A stretch of DNA of 64,000 nt from Affinirhizobium lemnae (GTDB taxonomy: Bacteria; Pseudomonadota; Alphaproteobacteria; Rhizobiales; Rhizobiaceae), in assembly GCF_022968395.1 (NCBI RefSeq), contig NZ_JALJQZ010000003.1, positions 1 through 64,000 on the forward strand, read 5' to 3'. The notes below the pieces were generated by a model. The model worked only from the letters and a program-made list of their open reading frames with translations. It searched no databases and was not told where the DNA came from. Positions within the stretch are counted from its first letter, which is position 1. Each line of letters begins with the position of its first letter. Positions 45,924 through 55,288 of this stretch are shown in pieces. The position numbers and the translations under genes are program-made.

Positions 45924-47096
45924 ATGTCCAATACGCAAAAACCCATCGATTTTCTGTGGTTCATTCCGACCAGCGGAGACGGCAGCTACATCGGAGCCAG
46001 TGATCTGAACCGGGCGCCGGACAATCGCTATCTGCGAGAGATCGCGGTTGCGGTGGATCGTCTCGGTTACAGCGGCGTGCTGTTGCCGACCGGCGTATCC
46101 TGCGAAGAGAGCTTCGTGACAGCGGCCTCGCTGGCACCTTTCACGGAACGCCTGAAGTTTCTCGTGGCCATTCGCCCAGGCACGGCATCGCCAGCCTACT
46201 ATGCGCGCCTTGCATCGACGCTGGACCGCATCACGGAAGGTCGGCTTCTGCTGAATATCGTTGTAGGTGGTGCGCCTGCCGAACTGGCTGGTGACGGGAT
46301 ATTCCTGCCGCATGACGAGCGATACGACCATGCCGAAGAGTTCTTCCAGGTGTTCGAAGATCTGTTGAAGACCGGAAAAGCGGATCTTGATGGCAAACAC
46401 ATAAAGGCTAAGGAAGCCCGTCTTGGCTTCCCCTCGATCCAGCAGCCGCGCCCACCGCTGTATTTCGGCGGCTCTTCCGATGCGGGGATAGAATTCTCCA
46501 CCGGGCGTGCAGACAAATATCTGACCTGGGGCGAACCGCCGGAACAGGTGGCGGAGAAGGTGGCGCGGGTTCGCAAATCCGCCGCGGCGAAGGGCAGGGA
46601 TGTTTCATTCGGCATTCGCCTGCACTTCATCGTTCGTGAGACGGACGAGGAGGCGTGGGAAGCGGCCGACAGGCTGATTTCCAAACTCGACGACGAAACA
46701 ATCGCCAAGGCACAGGCGCATTTTGCCACGGCCTCTGATTCCGTTGGACAGCAGCGCATGGCGGCTCTTCACGGCGGCCGTCGCGACAAGCTTGAGGTTT
46801 CCCCAAACCTCTGGGCGGGTATCGGCCTCGTGCGCTCCGGTGCAGGCACGGCGCTGGTTGGCTCACCGAAGACCGTGGCAGCGCGGCTGTGCGAGTATCA
46901 GGAGATCGGCATCGAGACGGTGATTGGCTCCGGCTATCCGCATCTGGAAGAGGCGTACCGGGTGGCCGAGCTTCTGTTCCCGGAATTGGGGATTGCCACG
47001 GTACCTCAGCGCACAGGCTTCGGTAGCGAGTTTTCCCAACGCACGGTCTTTTCCGGTGGTGGGCACCAGACACTGCGAGCAGTGGCAGCTTCCTGA
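45924..47096 (+). CDS. ssuD: FMNH2-dependent alkanesulfonate monooxygenase
   Basis: Cleaves the C-S bond of alkanesulfonates with FMNH2 and O2, releasing sulfite and an aldehyde. The 390-residue protein is a luciferase-fold TIM barrel with [54 protein letters not shown] and [14 protein letters not shown]. It has a good ribosome site and lies 22 bases after ssuA. A flavin reductase (SsuE) that would supply FMNH2 is not encoded next to it. Confidence 0.94.
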   Translation: MSNTQKPIDFLWFIPTSGDGSYIGASDLNRAPDNRYLREIAVAVDRLGYSGVLLPTGVSCEESFVTAASLAPFTERLKFLVAIRPGTASPAYYARLASTLDRITEGRLLLNIVVGGAPAELAGDGIFLPHDERYDHAEEFFQVFEDLLKTGKADLDGKHIKAKEARLGFPSIQQPRPPLYFGGSSDAGIEFSTGRADKYLTWGEPPEQVAEKVARVRKSAAAKGRDVSFGIRLHFIVRETDEEAWEAADRLISKLDDETIAKAQAHFATASDSVGQQRMAALHGGRRDKLEVSPNLWAGIGLVRSGAGTALVGSPKTVAARLCEYQEIGIETVIGSGYPHLEEAYRVAELLFPELGIATVPQRTGFGSEFSQRTVFSGGGHQTLRAVAAS

Positions 47097-47136
47097 GCTG
47101 CTTCCGCTGAATTGAACCCGGTTTGAGGAGACTCTC

Positions 47137-47967
47137 ATGGCACTTGCCGATCTCACGTTCAGCCGCACGCTGAAGCAGACGAACAAACGCATCCCTTCCT
47201 TCCCAAGACTTGACCGCGCGCATGTTCTTCCGCTTGTCGTGCCTGTGACCTTGATTGCACTATGGCAGTTCGGGTCCTCAACCGGGTTCATATCCGACCG
47301 GATCATGCCGTCACCGGTTGCGGTTACGCAGGCCTTCTGGAGCGAAGCCGCGAGCGGTGACCTCGGGCATAATATCCTCGTCAGCGCCGGACGCGCGCTG
47401 GCGGGTCTTCTGGTCGGCGGCACAATCGGCTTTCTTCTCGGCATCATCAACGGTGTGTCGAAGCTTTCCGAGCAGCTGACCGATACGACGCTGCAAATGG
47501 TTCGCACCATTCCGCATCTCGCGCTTATTCCGCTGGTCATTCTGTGGTTCGGGATTGGCGAAGAGGCAAAGCTCTTCCTGACCTCACTGGGTGTGCTGTT
47601 CCCGATCTATCTCAATACCTATCACGGTGTGCGCAACGTGGACCGGGATCTGTTGGAGATGGGCCGGATTTACGGCATGAGCCGTTGGTCTCTGTTCCGC
47701 AAGGTTATCTTCCCCGGTGCGCTTCCCTCCATCTTCGTCGGTCTGCGCTATGCGCTCGGCATCATGTGGCTGACGCTGATCGTATCTGAGTCCATCGCAG
47801 CGTCTTCCGGTCTCGGCTACATGGCCAACAACGCCCGCGAGTTCATGATGACAGACGTGGTTGTGCTGGCGCTTGTGATCTATGCGCTGCTTGGCAAGCT
47901 TGCCGATGTCATTGCACGCCGCCTGGAAGGCTGGACGCTTTCCTGGAATGCAGCCTACCAGAAGTGA
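47137..47967 (+). CDS. ssuC: Sulfonate ABC transporter permease
   Basis: Inner-membrane permease for sulfonate import. The 276 residues have six membrane helices and the EAA-type loop DRDLLEMGRIYGMSRWSLFR. Binding-protein-dependent permease sequence is clear across residues 75-265. TTGAGGAG precedes the ATG at good distance. It works with SsuA and SsuB. Confidence 0.93.
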   Translation: MALADLTFSRTLKQTNKRIPSFPRLDRAHVLPLVVPVTLIALWQFGSSTGFISDRIMPSPVAVTQAFWSEAASGDLGHNILVSAGRALAGLLVGGTIGFLLGIINGVSKLSEQLTDTTLQMVRTIPHLALIPLVILWFGIGEEAKLFLTSLGVLFPIYLNTYHGVRNVDRDLLEMGRIYGMSRWSLFRKVIFPGALPSIFVGLRYALGIMWLTLIVSESIAASSGLGYMANNAREFMMTDVVVLALVIYALLGKLADVIARRLEGWTLSWNAAYQK

Positions 47968-47976
47968 GGATCAGCG

Positions 47977-48801
47977 ATGTCTCTCCATATTCATGAACGT
48001 CCGGCAACATCACCTTCCGCTATCACCACGAATGGCGCCACTCGCCCTGATGCTGCATCCACGACAACGCAGGCGGTTTCTCTCCATTTGCGGGGGGTCG
48101 AAAAACGCTTCGGTGACAACCAGGTTTTGCGTGGCATCGATCTCGATATCGAGGCCGGGCAATTCGTGGCCATTGTCGGGAAAAGCGGCTGTGGCAAGAG
48201 CACGCTTCTGAGGCTGCTGGTCGGTCTCGACCAGCACACTGGCGGCGAGATTGCATTTCGCGGCGAGGACGGGAATCCCGCCAAGGCCGACGCGCGCATC
48301 GTATTTCAGGAGCCGCGACTTCTGCCCTGGTTCAACGTTGCCAAGAACGTGGCGGTTGGTCTGGGCGAGGGTGTCGACAAGGACGAGGCCCGGACGAAGG
48401 CGCTTGCAGCGCTGTGGGAAGTGCACCTGCGCAACAAGGCGGAGGAATGGCCCTCCCAGCTATCGGGCGGTCAGAGGCAGCGCGTTGCTCTTGCACGGGC
48501 GCTGGTCAGCAGGCCTGGACTTCTGGTGCTGGATGAACCGCTTGGCGCGCTGGATGCTCTCACCCGCATCAGCATGCAGACCCTGATCGCCCGTGTCTGG
48601 CGGGAACTGGGTTTTACCGCTGTTCTCGTGACCCACGATGTAAGCGAGGCGGTGCATCTGGCCGACCGGGTGATCGTGCTGGATGAGGGCAGGATCTCGC
48701 TCGACCTTGCCATTCCGCAGCCGCATCCGCGCAAGCACGGAGATGCTGAACTGGCGGAACTGGAAGGCAAATTGCTGGCCGCGATCCTGAAGGATCGTTG
48801 A
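47977..48801 (+). CDS. ssuB: Sulfonate ABC transporter ATP-binding protein
   Basis: ATPase for SsuAC. The 274 residues start with a non-conserved N-terminal tail (about 25 residues), then Walker [16 protein letters not shown]-loop [17 protein letters not shown], signature [19 protein letters not shown], Walker [16 protein letters not shown] and H-loop [19 protein letters not shown] lies before the ATG. It is the last gene of the cluster and is convergent with the CopD-like gene. Confidence 0.94.
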   Translation: MSLHIHERPATSPSAITTNGATRPDAASTTTQAVSLHLRGVEKRFGDNQVLRGIDLDIEAGQFVAIVGKSGCGKSTLLRLLVGLDQHTGGEIAFRGEDGNPAKADARIVFQEPRLLPWFNVAKNVAVGLGEGVDKDEARTKALAALWEVHLRNKAEEWPSQLSGGQRQRVALARALVSRPGLLVLDEPLGALDALTRISMQTLIARVWRELGFTAVLVTHDVSEAVHLADRVIVLDEGRISLDLAIPQPHPRKHGDAELAELEGKLLAAILKDR

Positions 48802-48811
48802 ACAGCAACGA

Positions 48812-49222
48812 TCAGAAGGGTTTCACGATCGCCAGAAGCACAACAACGATGGTTGAAACCAGCACGATGGGCATCCCCGCGCGCACGAAGGCGGGAGGAT
48901 CCAGAAGCGGGTTGGCTTCCATTCGGCGCAACCAGGCGCTCTGCATGCCATGCAGGGCGGACAGCATGACGACGATCAGCAGTTTCAGGTGAAGCCAGCC
49001 GCCGGAAAAGCCAATATAGCCGATTGCCAGAATGAGGCCGAAGACCCAGGCGCCCGCAAGCGCGCCGGTGGTAATGATGCGGTCATACCGGCGGAGCGCC
49101 GTGATGACGCCACCACGGATGGGGGCGGGCACCATGGAGATGACGAAGGCGTTGATCAGCATGCCGCCGACCCAGATGATGTCCGACGCGACGTGCAGGG
49201 CCTTGAGAAGGAAGTACAGCAT
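48812..49222 (-). CDS. CopD-family membrane protein
   Basis: The 136-residue protein has four membrane helices, starting MLYFLLKALHVASDIIWVGG with a conserved His at residue 9 and the His in LSALHGMQSAWLRRM near residue 92. This matches the CopD/DUF2269-like small copper-resistance or haem-linked proteins, where such His pairs bind metal or haem. Metal handling is inferred from family likeness only. Confidence 0.72.
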   Translation of the reverse strand: MLYFLLKALHVASDIIWVGGMLINAFVISMVPAPIRGGVITALRRYDRIITTGALAGAWVFGLILAIGYIGFSGGWLHLKLLIVVMLSALHGMQSAWLRRMEANPLLDPPAFVRAGMPIVLVSTIVVVLLAIVKPF

Positions 49223-49317
49223 AAGTTCCGTTCCAGATCGGGAGTCTATGGGACAGGCAGCAGGCGAAGACCGCCAATAACGTCGAGGCCCGATGTGAGC
49301 CCCGGCGTTTGTTCAAT

Positions 49318-49346
49318 CTAGAGCGGTTCCAAACAAATTGGAATGG
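49318..49346 (+). repeat. Diverged copy of the MITE end sequence
   Basis: CTAGAGCGGTTCCAAAC and the following bases share the AGAGCGG start with the terminal repeats of the element at 41080-41354. Only one end is seen, so this is probably a remnant. It lies between the CopD-like gene and the methyltransferase gene. Confidence 0.5.
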
Positions 49347-49360
49347 CCGGATCGCGTTGT

Positions 49361-50176
49361 TCAGCCCTTCAGACGGGCAACCACCAGATGTCCGGGTGTA
49401 GGGTTGCCATCCTGCATGCGTACATTGATGTCGGAAATCTCGATCAGTTCGAAACCGGTGGCAGCCAGGCGCTCGCGCACATAGGTTTCAGCGTGGGCAA
49501 AGCGCTGATGCGGGCCGACCATGTAGGAGCGACCTGCGAAAACCTCTTCCGGCAATGTTTCCGACGAGAAGATGAAAATGCCGCCTTCCACCATGTTTTC
49601 CGCCGCGCCGAAGAAAAGTGGCTCGAGCGCACCCAGATAGGGCAGGACGTCGGTTGCCGTAACGAGATCAAAGGCTTCATCGTCATTGTCTTCGAGAAAG
49701 TCCTCGACTTCCGCGACGTAAAGCGTCTCGTAGAGATCCTTCTCGTGGGCGATCTCAACCATGTTTTCGGAGATGTCGATGCCGGTGATATCGTCCACCA
49801 TGTCGCGCAGGGTGCCGCCGGTAAGGCCGGTGCCGCAACCGAGATCCAGCATGCGCTTGAATGGTCCGAGCTTCAGATCCTGAAGACGCTGGCGCACCAG
49901 AACAGGGACCGCATAGCCAAGCTGTTCGACAAGGATATCCTCAAAGCTCTCGGCGTGCTGATCGAACAGCGTCTCGACATAGGCATCCGGGGCCTTGGGG
50001 GGCGTTTCGCCACGGCCCATGGCCGCAATGCGGACGGCCGCGCCGCCATGATCGTCCGGATCGATTTCCAGCACCTGCTGGTAGGCAGCAACGGCTGCAT
50101 CGATCTCGCCCGACTTTTCCAGCGCAAGCGCACGGTTATAGGCTTCCGCCAGCGCTTCTTCGTCGATCTTGCTCAT
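49361..50176 (-). CDS. Class I methyltransferase with an N-terminal TPR unit
   Basis: The 271-residue protein starts with a tetratricopeptide-like repeat (about 8-45, YNRALALEKSGEIDAAVAAY). A SAM-binding domain follows with motif I MLDLGCGTGLTGGTLR, acidic strand ITGIDISENMVEIA and TATDVLPYLGALE. This fusion is common in rhizobia and is described as methyltransferase type 11/12 with TPR; the target is unknown. GAGAGGC precedes the ATG. Confidence 0.83.
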   Translation of the reverse strand: MSKIDEEALAEAYNRALALEKSGEIDAAVAAYQQVLEIDPDDHGGAAVRIAAMGRGETPPKAPDAYVETLFDQHAESFEDILVEQLGYAVPVLVRQRLQDLKLGPFKRMLDLGCGTGLTGGTLRDMVDDITGIDISENMVEIAHEKDLYETLYVAEVEDFLEDNDDEAFDLVTATDVLPYLGALEPLFFGAAENMVEGGIFIFSSETLPEEVFAGRSYMVGPHQRFAHAETYVRERLAATGFELIEISDINVRMQDGNPTPGHLVVARLKG

Positions 50177-50274
50177 GGCTGCCTCTCGTCAAAACTTCGT
50201 CTCTAGAGAGGCGGCTTTAAGCTGAAGGTCGCCGGAAGGCAAGCGCAGGCGGCATTTGCCGACATTTCGTGTTC

Positions 50275-50541
50275 TCAGTGGATGATGAATTCGCCCTTCA
50301 GAGCACGCCATTCATTGGCCGCGATGAGTTTTCGGTGGACATAGCGCACCGAGTGCAATGGCCCGTCCAGCTTCTCCTGCCAGAATTTGAGAAAGGTCTT
50401 CATTTCCGGGAAGTCCGGGGCAAGATCGTAGTGCTGCCAGATATAGGTCTGCAGCAGGTTCTTGTGGTCGGGCATGCGATAGAGGATCTGGGCCGTTGTC
50501 ATGCCGTAGCCCTTCAGCATCAGTTCCATTTCAGGCGTCAT
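50275..50541 (-). CDS. usg: Usg-family protein
   Basis: A short 88-residue protein with the usg pattern MTPEMELMLKGYGMTTAQIL, YRMPDHKNLLQTYIWQHYD, FWQEKLDGPLHSVRYVH and a closing EWRALKGEFII. The family is widespread in alphaproteobacteria, named from its position next to trpF in some genomes; no function is proven. ATG at 50541 has GGAG seven bases upstream; a TTG at 50592 would extend it without support. Confidence 0.83.
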   Translation of the reverse strand: MTPEMELMLKGYGMTTAQILYRMPDHKNLLQTYIWQHYDLAPDFPEMKTFLKFWQEKLDGPLHSVRYVHRKLIAANEWRALKGEFIIH

Positions 50542-50939
50542 TCCGTGGCTCCGTAACGTCAATCTCTTCTGCGGCAATTTGCGGTTTGCCAAGAAGATTG
50601 GACCATTGGAGCCTTAACCGAAGCTTAAGGTCAAGACGCTAAATCACGCTTATTATTGTTTGTATTCAATGTCTTAGCACTCAATCTGAATGGCTGCTGC
50701 CAAAGCGATTCATCGCCGGTTCAGGCGGCGCGGCGCCAATTTCCCTCTGGAACAAAGTACTGACCTTCCCGTTGGTGCGAGCCGAATGCCCCTGAAAAGA
50801 AGGGTATCGGCAAGGGTTTCATACCATCGTTGGTATGACGCCCTTGCATTTGCATCTACGCATCGTTCTTGCCGAAAATCGCTGATTTTCGGGCCGATGC
50901 TTCGGGACGACCGACTGATAACGCAGTTAGGGAGCAATC
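50542..50939. other. Control region upstream of the OmpA-family gene
   Basis: The 398 bases hold no gene. They contain a probable EcfG-type promoter at 50749-50773 and two hairpins in the presumed leader: CATACCA-TCGT-TGGTATG (50820-50837, with the outer pair) and CCGAAAATC-GCT-GATTTTCGG (50872-50892, nine perfect pairs). Either hairpin could influence translation or stability. Confidence 0.6.
50749..50773 (+). promoter_or_regulatory. Probable EcfG (general stress) sigma factor promoter
   Basis: GGAAC (50749-50753) and CGTT (50770-50773) are separated by exactly 16 bases, the spacing known for EcfG/RpoE2 promoters of rhizobia. It lies about 165 bases before the OmpA-family gene on the same strand. 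Confidence 0.6.
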
Positions 50940-53186
50940 ATGCCCAAGCGTACAAGACTCCTCGCCAGTGTGGCGATGCCATTGATTTCCATCAGCCTTC
51001 TGGCACCCAGCGTGCATGCCGCGATGCCGGGCATTCAGGTGCCTGCACAGGGCATCCAGTCCGACATCATTCACGTTCAGGCTCCGCCGCCGGGACCGGA
51101 AGGTGCAGCAGGCGAGGAAGAGCAGAAGAAGCGTCGCCCGCCGCCAGAAGCACAGGGCGGAGGCCCGCGTGGAGAGCCTGAGCAGCCGCGCGGCGCACAG
51201 GGTGGCGCCCGCCCGGAGCGTCCCGCCGCTGAACCGCAAGCCGAGCCGCAAGCGGAAGCACCTGCCCGTGCAGCGCCAGAGCCCAAGACAGGACAGCCCA
51301 AGGCAGAGCAGCCCAAGGCAGAGCAGCCGAGAGCCGAACAGCCCAAACCGGAAGCCAAGCCAGAGCCCCAGAGAGAGCCGAAGCCGCAGGGCGATAATCC
51401 GCCACGCCGCGAGCCGAAAGCTGCAGAGCCGGCACCTGCCGAACGTCCCGCGCTGCCTGCCGAGCCAGCGCAGCGCGCGGCACCACCGGCTGAACCTGCG
51501 CAGCGCCCAAGTGCCGAGCGTCCTGCGGGAGAGCGTCCTGCAGGTGAACGTCCAGCGGGTGAACGTCCGCGCAACGATGCGCGACCGGAAACACGCCCCG
51601 GTGAAGCGCCTCAAGGTCAAGCACCCCAGGGTCAGGCGCCTCAGGGCGAGCCCGGGAGACCGGCACCAGCCGAGCGTCCTGCAGCACCGCCCGCTGCCGG
51701 CGCGCAGCCGCCTGTGCCACCGGTTCCTCCAGCAGCACCCCCGGCAGATCCGCCAGTAGCTCCGCCTGCTGCCCAGCCACCGGCTGCACCTGCGCCCGGT
51801 CAGCCGCCGGTAGCGCCGGGCCAGCGTTCCGACGCTCCAGCCGTTGCGCCGGCTCCCGGTCAAGCAGCAGGTCAGGCGGCAGGTCAGCCTCCTGTTGCTG
51901 CGTCACCGACCACGCCGCAGGAAATCGAGCGGGCAAAGGCCATTGCCAACAATCCTGCGCAGGCTCAGGGGCCAGTGGTTCTGCCCGTTCAGAACGGTGC
52001 CGCTGTGCTTGATAGTGCCAAGGAAGCGCCTGCCGCTGCCGCAGCACCCAGCCAGCCCGGAGCACCAGGTGCTCCCGGACAGCGTCAAGATGGTCAGCGT
52101 CGAGATGGTCAGCGTCCCGGTATGCCTCCGGCGCCAGGTCAGGCGCAGGCGCCTGCACCAGCACCGACAGCTCCGCCGCCACCACCGCCGACATCCGATG
52201 CCGCTGCCCAGGCCGCCGCGCCGGGTGGGCAACCGGCAGCACCTGTTCGCATCGAATCCTTCTCGCGCGTTCAGGGTGAGAGATTGCGCGAGCGCCCGCG
52301 CTTCGAAGACCCACGTGGCTGGGATGACGTGCGCCGTGCCAATGATGGCCGCGTGATCATTCAGTTCGATAACCGGACGTTCGTTCGCCATGACGATAGT
52401 GAGCGTTTCATCAGCGACGGCTATCGTCCCGAATATGACCGTCTGCCGGGTGGACGTACCCGTGAGATCTACGAGCGTGATGGCGGCGTGCAGATCGTGA
52501 CGATCCGCAATCGCTATGGCGATGTGGTCCAGCGTTCTCGCGTCGGACGCGATGGCCGCGAAATCATCCTGTTCTATGCGCCGGAGCTTGCCGATGAACG
52601 CGCCGACCGCGACTACCGCTGGCGTGATCCGGGTGCGGAATTGCCCCCGATGCGCCTGACGATCCCGGTCAACCAGTATATCATAGATACGACCAGCGAT
52701 CCGGATCGCGACTACTATCGCTTCCTCGAACAGCCGCCTGTCGAACGGGTGGAGCGGGTCTACTCCGTCGATGAAGTGCGTTACTCGGCCCGTATCCGCG
52801 ACAAGGTTCGTCGTATCGATCTCGATACGGTCACCTTTGCCACGGGCAGTGCCGACATTCCGATGAACCAGGCATCCAGCCTGCGGAAGGTGGCGGACGC
52901 CATCAAGAAGGTTCTGGACCGCGATCCATCCGAGACCTTCCTGATCGAAGGCCATACGGATGCTGTCGGCTCTGACGAGAGCAATCTTGTGCTTTCTGAC
53001 CGCCGTGCTGAATCGGTCGCGCGGGTTCTGACGGATGCCTTTGGTATTCCGCCGGAGAACATGGTGACGCAGGGCTATGGCGAGCGTTACCTCAAGGTCG
53101 CGACCCAAGGACCGGAGCAGCAGAACCGCCGCGTGACGATCCGTCGTATCACTGCGCTGGTGAAGCCGGTCGCACAGAACCGCTAA
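50940..53186 (+). CDS. OmpA-family envelope protein with a long Pro/Ala-rich region
   Basis: The 748-residue precursor has a Sec signal (about 1-27, ending SVHAAMP). A low-complexity stretch of about 410 residues (40-450) follows, rich in Pro, Ala, Glu, Arg and Gln, with tandem units such as AEQPKAEQPRAEQP and three copies of AGERP. The middle domain (about 445-610) is charged and of unknown fold. A C-terminal OmpA/Pal peptidoglycan-binding domain (about 622-740) has TVTFATGSADIPMNQ, LIEGHTDAVGSDESN and LSDRRAESVARVL. It probably links the outer membrane or periplasm to peptidoglycan. GGGAG precedes the ATG, an EcfG-type promoter lies upstream and a terminator follows. Confidence 0.87.
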   Translation: MPKRTRLLASVAMPLISISLLAPSVHAAMPGIQVPAQGIQSDIIHVQAPPPGPEGAAGEEEQKKRRPPPEAQGGGPRGEPEQPRGAQGGARPERPAAEPQAEPQAEAPARAAPEPKTGQPKAEQPKAEQPRAEQPKPEAKPEPQREPKPQGDNPPRREPKAAEPAPAERPALPAEPAQRAAPPAEPAQRPSAERPAGERPAGERPAGERPRNDARPETRPGEAPQGQAPQGQAPQGEPGRPAPAERPAAPPAAGAQPPVPPVPPAAPPADPPVAPPAAQPPAAPAPGQPPVAPGQRSDAPAVAPAPGQAAGQAAGQPPVAASPTTPQEIERAKAIANNPAQAQGPVVLPVQNGAAVLDSAKEAPAAAAAPSQPGAPGAPGQRQDGQRRDGQRPGMPPAPGQAQAPAPAPTAPPPPPPTSDAAAQAAAPGGQPAAPVRIESFSRVQGERLRERPRFEDPRGWDDVRRANDGRVIIQFDNRTFVRHDDSERFISDGYRPEYDRLPGGRTREIYERDGGVQIVTIRNRYGDVVQRSRVGRDGREIILFYAPELADERADRDYRWRDPGAELPPMRLTIPVNQYIIDTTSDPDRDYYRFLEQPPVERVERVYSVDEVRYSARIRDKVRRIDLDTVTFATGSADIPMNQASSLRKVADAIKKVLDRDPSETFLIEGHTDAVGSDESNLVLSDRRAESVARVLTDAFGIPPENMVTQGYGERYLKVATQGPEQQNRRVTIRRITALVKPVAQNR

Positions 53187-53207
53187 ACGGTATCCGAATG
53201 ATGCAAA

Positions 53208-53240
53208 GATCGCCGGGCCAGATCGTCCCGGCGGTCTTTT
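53208..53240 (+). terminator. Rho-independent terminator of the OmpA-family gene
   Basis: GATCGCCGGG (53208-53217) and CCCGGCGGTC (53227-53236) form ten pairs (one G-T), with a nine-base loop, then TTTT. The convergent mobB stop is five bases beyond. Confidence 0.85.
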
Positions 53241-53244
53241 CGCA

Positions 53245-53754
53245 TCAGGTGTTCAGGCCTGTCGTCTCGATGACGAAATCGACAATTGCATTGGTATCAT
53301 CGAGATTGAAGACGGGCAGGGTGGCGCCTTCCACGGCATGATCCGCAGCAATGCCTAAGATGAATGGATCACTGGGCGCCAGCGGTTCGCGCTTGGCTGC
53401 CTCAAGGCGGCGTGCCTCGATTTTCGGGATCGGTTCGCGCTTGTAGCCCTCGATGATGACGATATCGCATGGGGCGAGGCGGGAGATGATCTCCTCGAAG
53501 CTTGGTTCATCGGCACCACGCAATTCATGCATGATTGCATATCGCGTGCCGGAGACGAGGGCGACCTCGTGCGCGCCTGCCTGCCTATGACGGTAGCTGT
53601 CTGCGCCGACCTTATCGATATCGAAATCATGATGCGCGTGCTTGACGGTCGAGACGCGAAAGCCGCGGCGCGTCAGTTCCTCCACCACGCGTACGGCGAG
53701 GCCCGTCTTGCCGGAGTTTTTCCAGCCGGCAATACCAAACAGCTTTGGGGTCAT
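53245..53754 (-). CDS. mobB: Molybdopterin-guanine dinucleotide biosynthesis protein B
   Basis: GTP-binding protein that assists molybdenum cofactor maturation, working with MobA. The 169-residue product begins with the P-loop GIAGWKNSGKTGLAVRV, then VSTVKHAHHDFDID, GADSYRHRQAGAHEV and the ECDIVIIEGYK-like sequence CDIVIIEGYKREPIPKIE. It overlaps mobA by 4 bases, so it is translated with it. Its stop is next to the terminator of the OmpA-family gene. Confidence 0.93.
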   Translation of the reverse strand: MTPKLFGIAGWKNSGKTGLAVRVVEELTRRGFRVSTVKHAHHDFDIDKVGADSYRHRQAGAHEVALVSGTRYAIMHELRGADEPSFEEIISRLAPCDIVIIEGYKREPIPKIEARRLEAAKREPLAPSDPFILGIAADHAVEGATLPVFNLDDTNAIVDFVIETTGLNT

Positions 53755-54374
53755 CCCACAAACTCCACATAGCGATGGGCCAATTGCAGGTCCTCCGGCG
53801 TATTGACGTTGAAGAAAGGGTCGAGCGGACCAACGGGCGTATCGATGTCGGCAAACTCGACAGTCCGGACCTCGTGGAGGGACAGAAACGTCTTGACGCG
53901 CGGATTTTCCGGACCTTCGAGAAACGCCTGCAACTCATCAGCCAAACGGATCGGCCACAAGCCGACAACCGGATGCAGAGCGCCTTGTGACACGGCGATT
54001 ACGATGCTTTCATCGGATGTCGCAGCCGCGGTCAATCTGGCCGCAAGATCCAGCGGTATGAAGGGGCTATCGATCGGGACCGTCAGCACATGGCTCGTGG
54101 GATCGGGCAGGCTTGCGCCGTGGCGCATGGCGGCAAGAATTCCGGCGAGCGGCCCCCGATGACCCTGTAGCGTATCCGGAACAAGGGGGAGCGACGTTCC
54201 GAGATCATCCGACGCGTTGAGGAATACGGACAGGTTCTGGTAGCGCAACCGGGCGTCCACGCGATCCACCAGTCTGGTTCCCGCCAGCAAGACCTCGGCC
54301 TTGTCTCGACCCATCCGGCGGGAAAGACCCCCGGCGAGGATAATGGCGACGGCAGGTACGGAAGGCAGAGGCAT
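53751..54374 (-). CDS. mobA: Molybdenum cofactor guanylyltransferase
   Basis: Attaches GMP to molybdopterin-Mo to form the guanine dinucleotide cofactor. The 207-residue product starts AVAIILAGGLSRRMGRDKAE, the nucleotide-binding motif of the family, then GHRGPLAGILAAMRHG, LTVPIDSPFIPLDLAARL and the C-terminal FFNVNTPEDLQLA. I took the ATG at 54374; an in-frame TTG at 54386 would make a TTGA overlap with the EamA stop and is possible. It overlaps mobB by 4 bases. Confidence 0.92.
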   Translation of the reverse strand: MPLPSVPAVAIILAGGLSRRMGRDKAEVLLAGTRLVDRVDARLRYQNLSVFLNASDDLGTSLPLVPDTLQGHRGPLAGILAAMRHGASLPDPTSHVLTVPIDSPFIPLDLAARLTAAATSDESIVIAVSQGALHPVVGLWPIRLADELQAFLEGPENPRVKTFLSLHEVRTVEFADIDTPVGPLDPFFNVNTPEDLQLAHRYVEFVG

Positions 54375-54382
54375 TTGCGTTC

Positions 54383-55288
54383 TCAATTGGGTGTCTGCGT
54401 ACTCTTGGCAGCGGGCGTTTCCCGTGTGCGCTGTTTCTCACGGTAGAAGGCATAAAGACCCGATGCAACAATGAGACTGGCGCCGAGCGTCATGTAGCCG
54501 TCCGGTCTCTCCTGAAACAGATAATAGCCAAGGCTCAGCGAGAAGATGAGGCTCGTGTAGCGAAACGGCGCGATGAAGGAGATGTCTCCCGTTCGCATGG
54601 CACTGATGATCGACAGATAGCCCGCAATGATGAAACAGGCGGCCACGACGATGATGAGCACGGAGTGACCGCTCACGGGCATCCAGCCGCCCATGGGAAC
54701 GATGAGAACCGCGCCGAAGACCGTGTTCGTCAAGCCAGCAAAAAGCGAGACGAGCAGGGTCGGGATGGCCGAGTTGATCCGCCGCGTGGTCAGGTCGCGG
54801 CCAGCTGTGAAGAAGACCGTGATGACCGCCAACAGAGATGCGGGCACGAAAGCTTCCGGGCTCGGCTTCAGGATGATGATGACGCCGACGAAGCCGACGA
54901 TGATGGCGAGCCAGCGCCTCCATCCGACCGGTTCCTTGAAAAAGGCCCAGGCTCCGAAGGTCACGGCAAGCGGCAGAGAGAGCAATATTGTCGCGGCCAC
55001 AGACAGATCGATGTGCGAAAGGGCGCTGATATAGGTAATGGTCGCGCCGATCTCGAAGCCGGATCTGAGGATGACGGCCTTATTGAACATCAACCGGAAC
55101 TGCCCGAGGATTCCGTAGGACCAGGCCATGACGGCGAGAATGATGGCTGTCGCGATGCCGCGCAGAAAGATGATCTGCGCAATGTTCAGGTCATGCGTAA
55201 TCGATTTGATGAGCGCATCATTGGTGGTGAAGGCTCCCATGGCAATCGTCATCATCAGGGCGCCACGCGAATTCGCTGATAACGGCAT
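54383..55288 (-). CDS. EamA/DMT-family transporter
   Basis: A 301-residue drug/metabolite transporter with ten membrane helices in two EamA halves. The halves are visible in ALMMTIAMGAFTTNDALIKS, LRGIATAIILAVMAWS, LSLPLAVTFGAWAFFKEPVG, RRWLAIIVGFVGVIIILKP, and in the second half FIAPFRYTSLIFSLSLGYYL, ASLIVASGLYAFYREK. The substrate is unknown. ATG at 55288 follows GAGGGA; an earlier frame from 55393 has none. It precedes mobA at nine bases, so the three genes may form one transcript, though a link to molybdenum is not evident. Confidence 0.85.
   Translation of the reverse strand: MPLSANSRGALMMTIAMGAFTTNDALIKSITHDLNIAQIIFLRGIATAIILAVMAWSYGILGQFRLMFNKAVILRSGFEIGATITYISALSHIDLSVAATILLSLPLAVTFGAWAFFKEPVGWRRWLAIIVGFVGVIIILKPSPEAFVPASLLAVITVFFTAGRDLTTRRINSAIPTLLVSLFAGLTNTVFGAVLIVPMGGWMPVSGHSVLIIVVAACFIIAGYLSIISAMRTGDISFIAPFRYTSLIFSLSLGYYLFQERPDGYMTLGASLIVASGLYAFYREKQRTRETPAAKSTQTPN

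Noticed and set aside
51067-52314. Open frame of 415 codons on the minus strand opposite the OmpA-family gene
   Set aside because: It follows from the Pro/Ala-rich codons on the plus strand. It has no family likeness, and the plus-strand gene has a signal peptide, OmpA domain, ribosome site and terminator.
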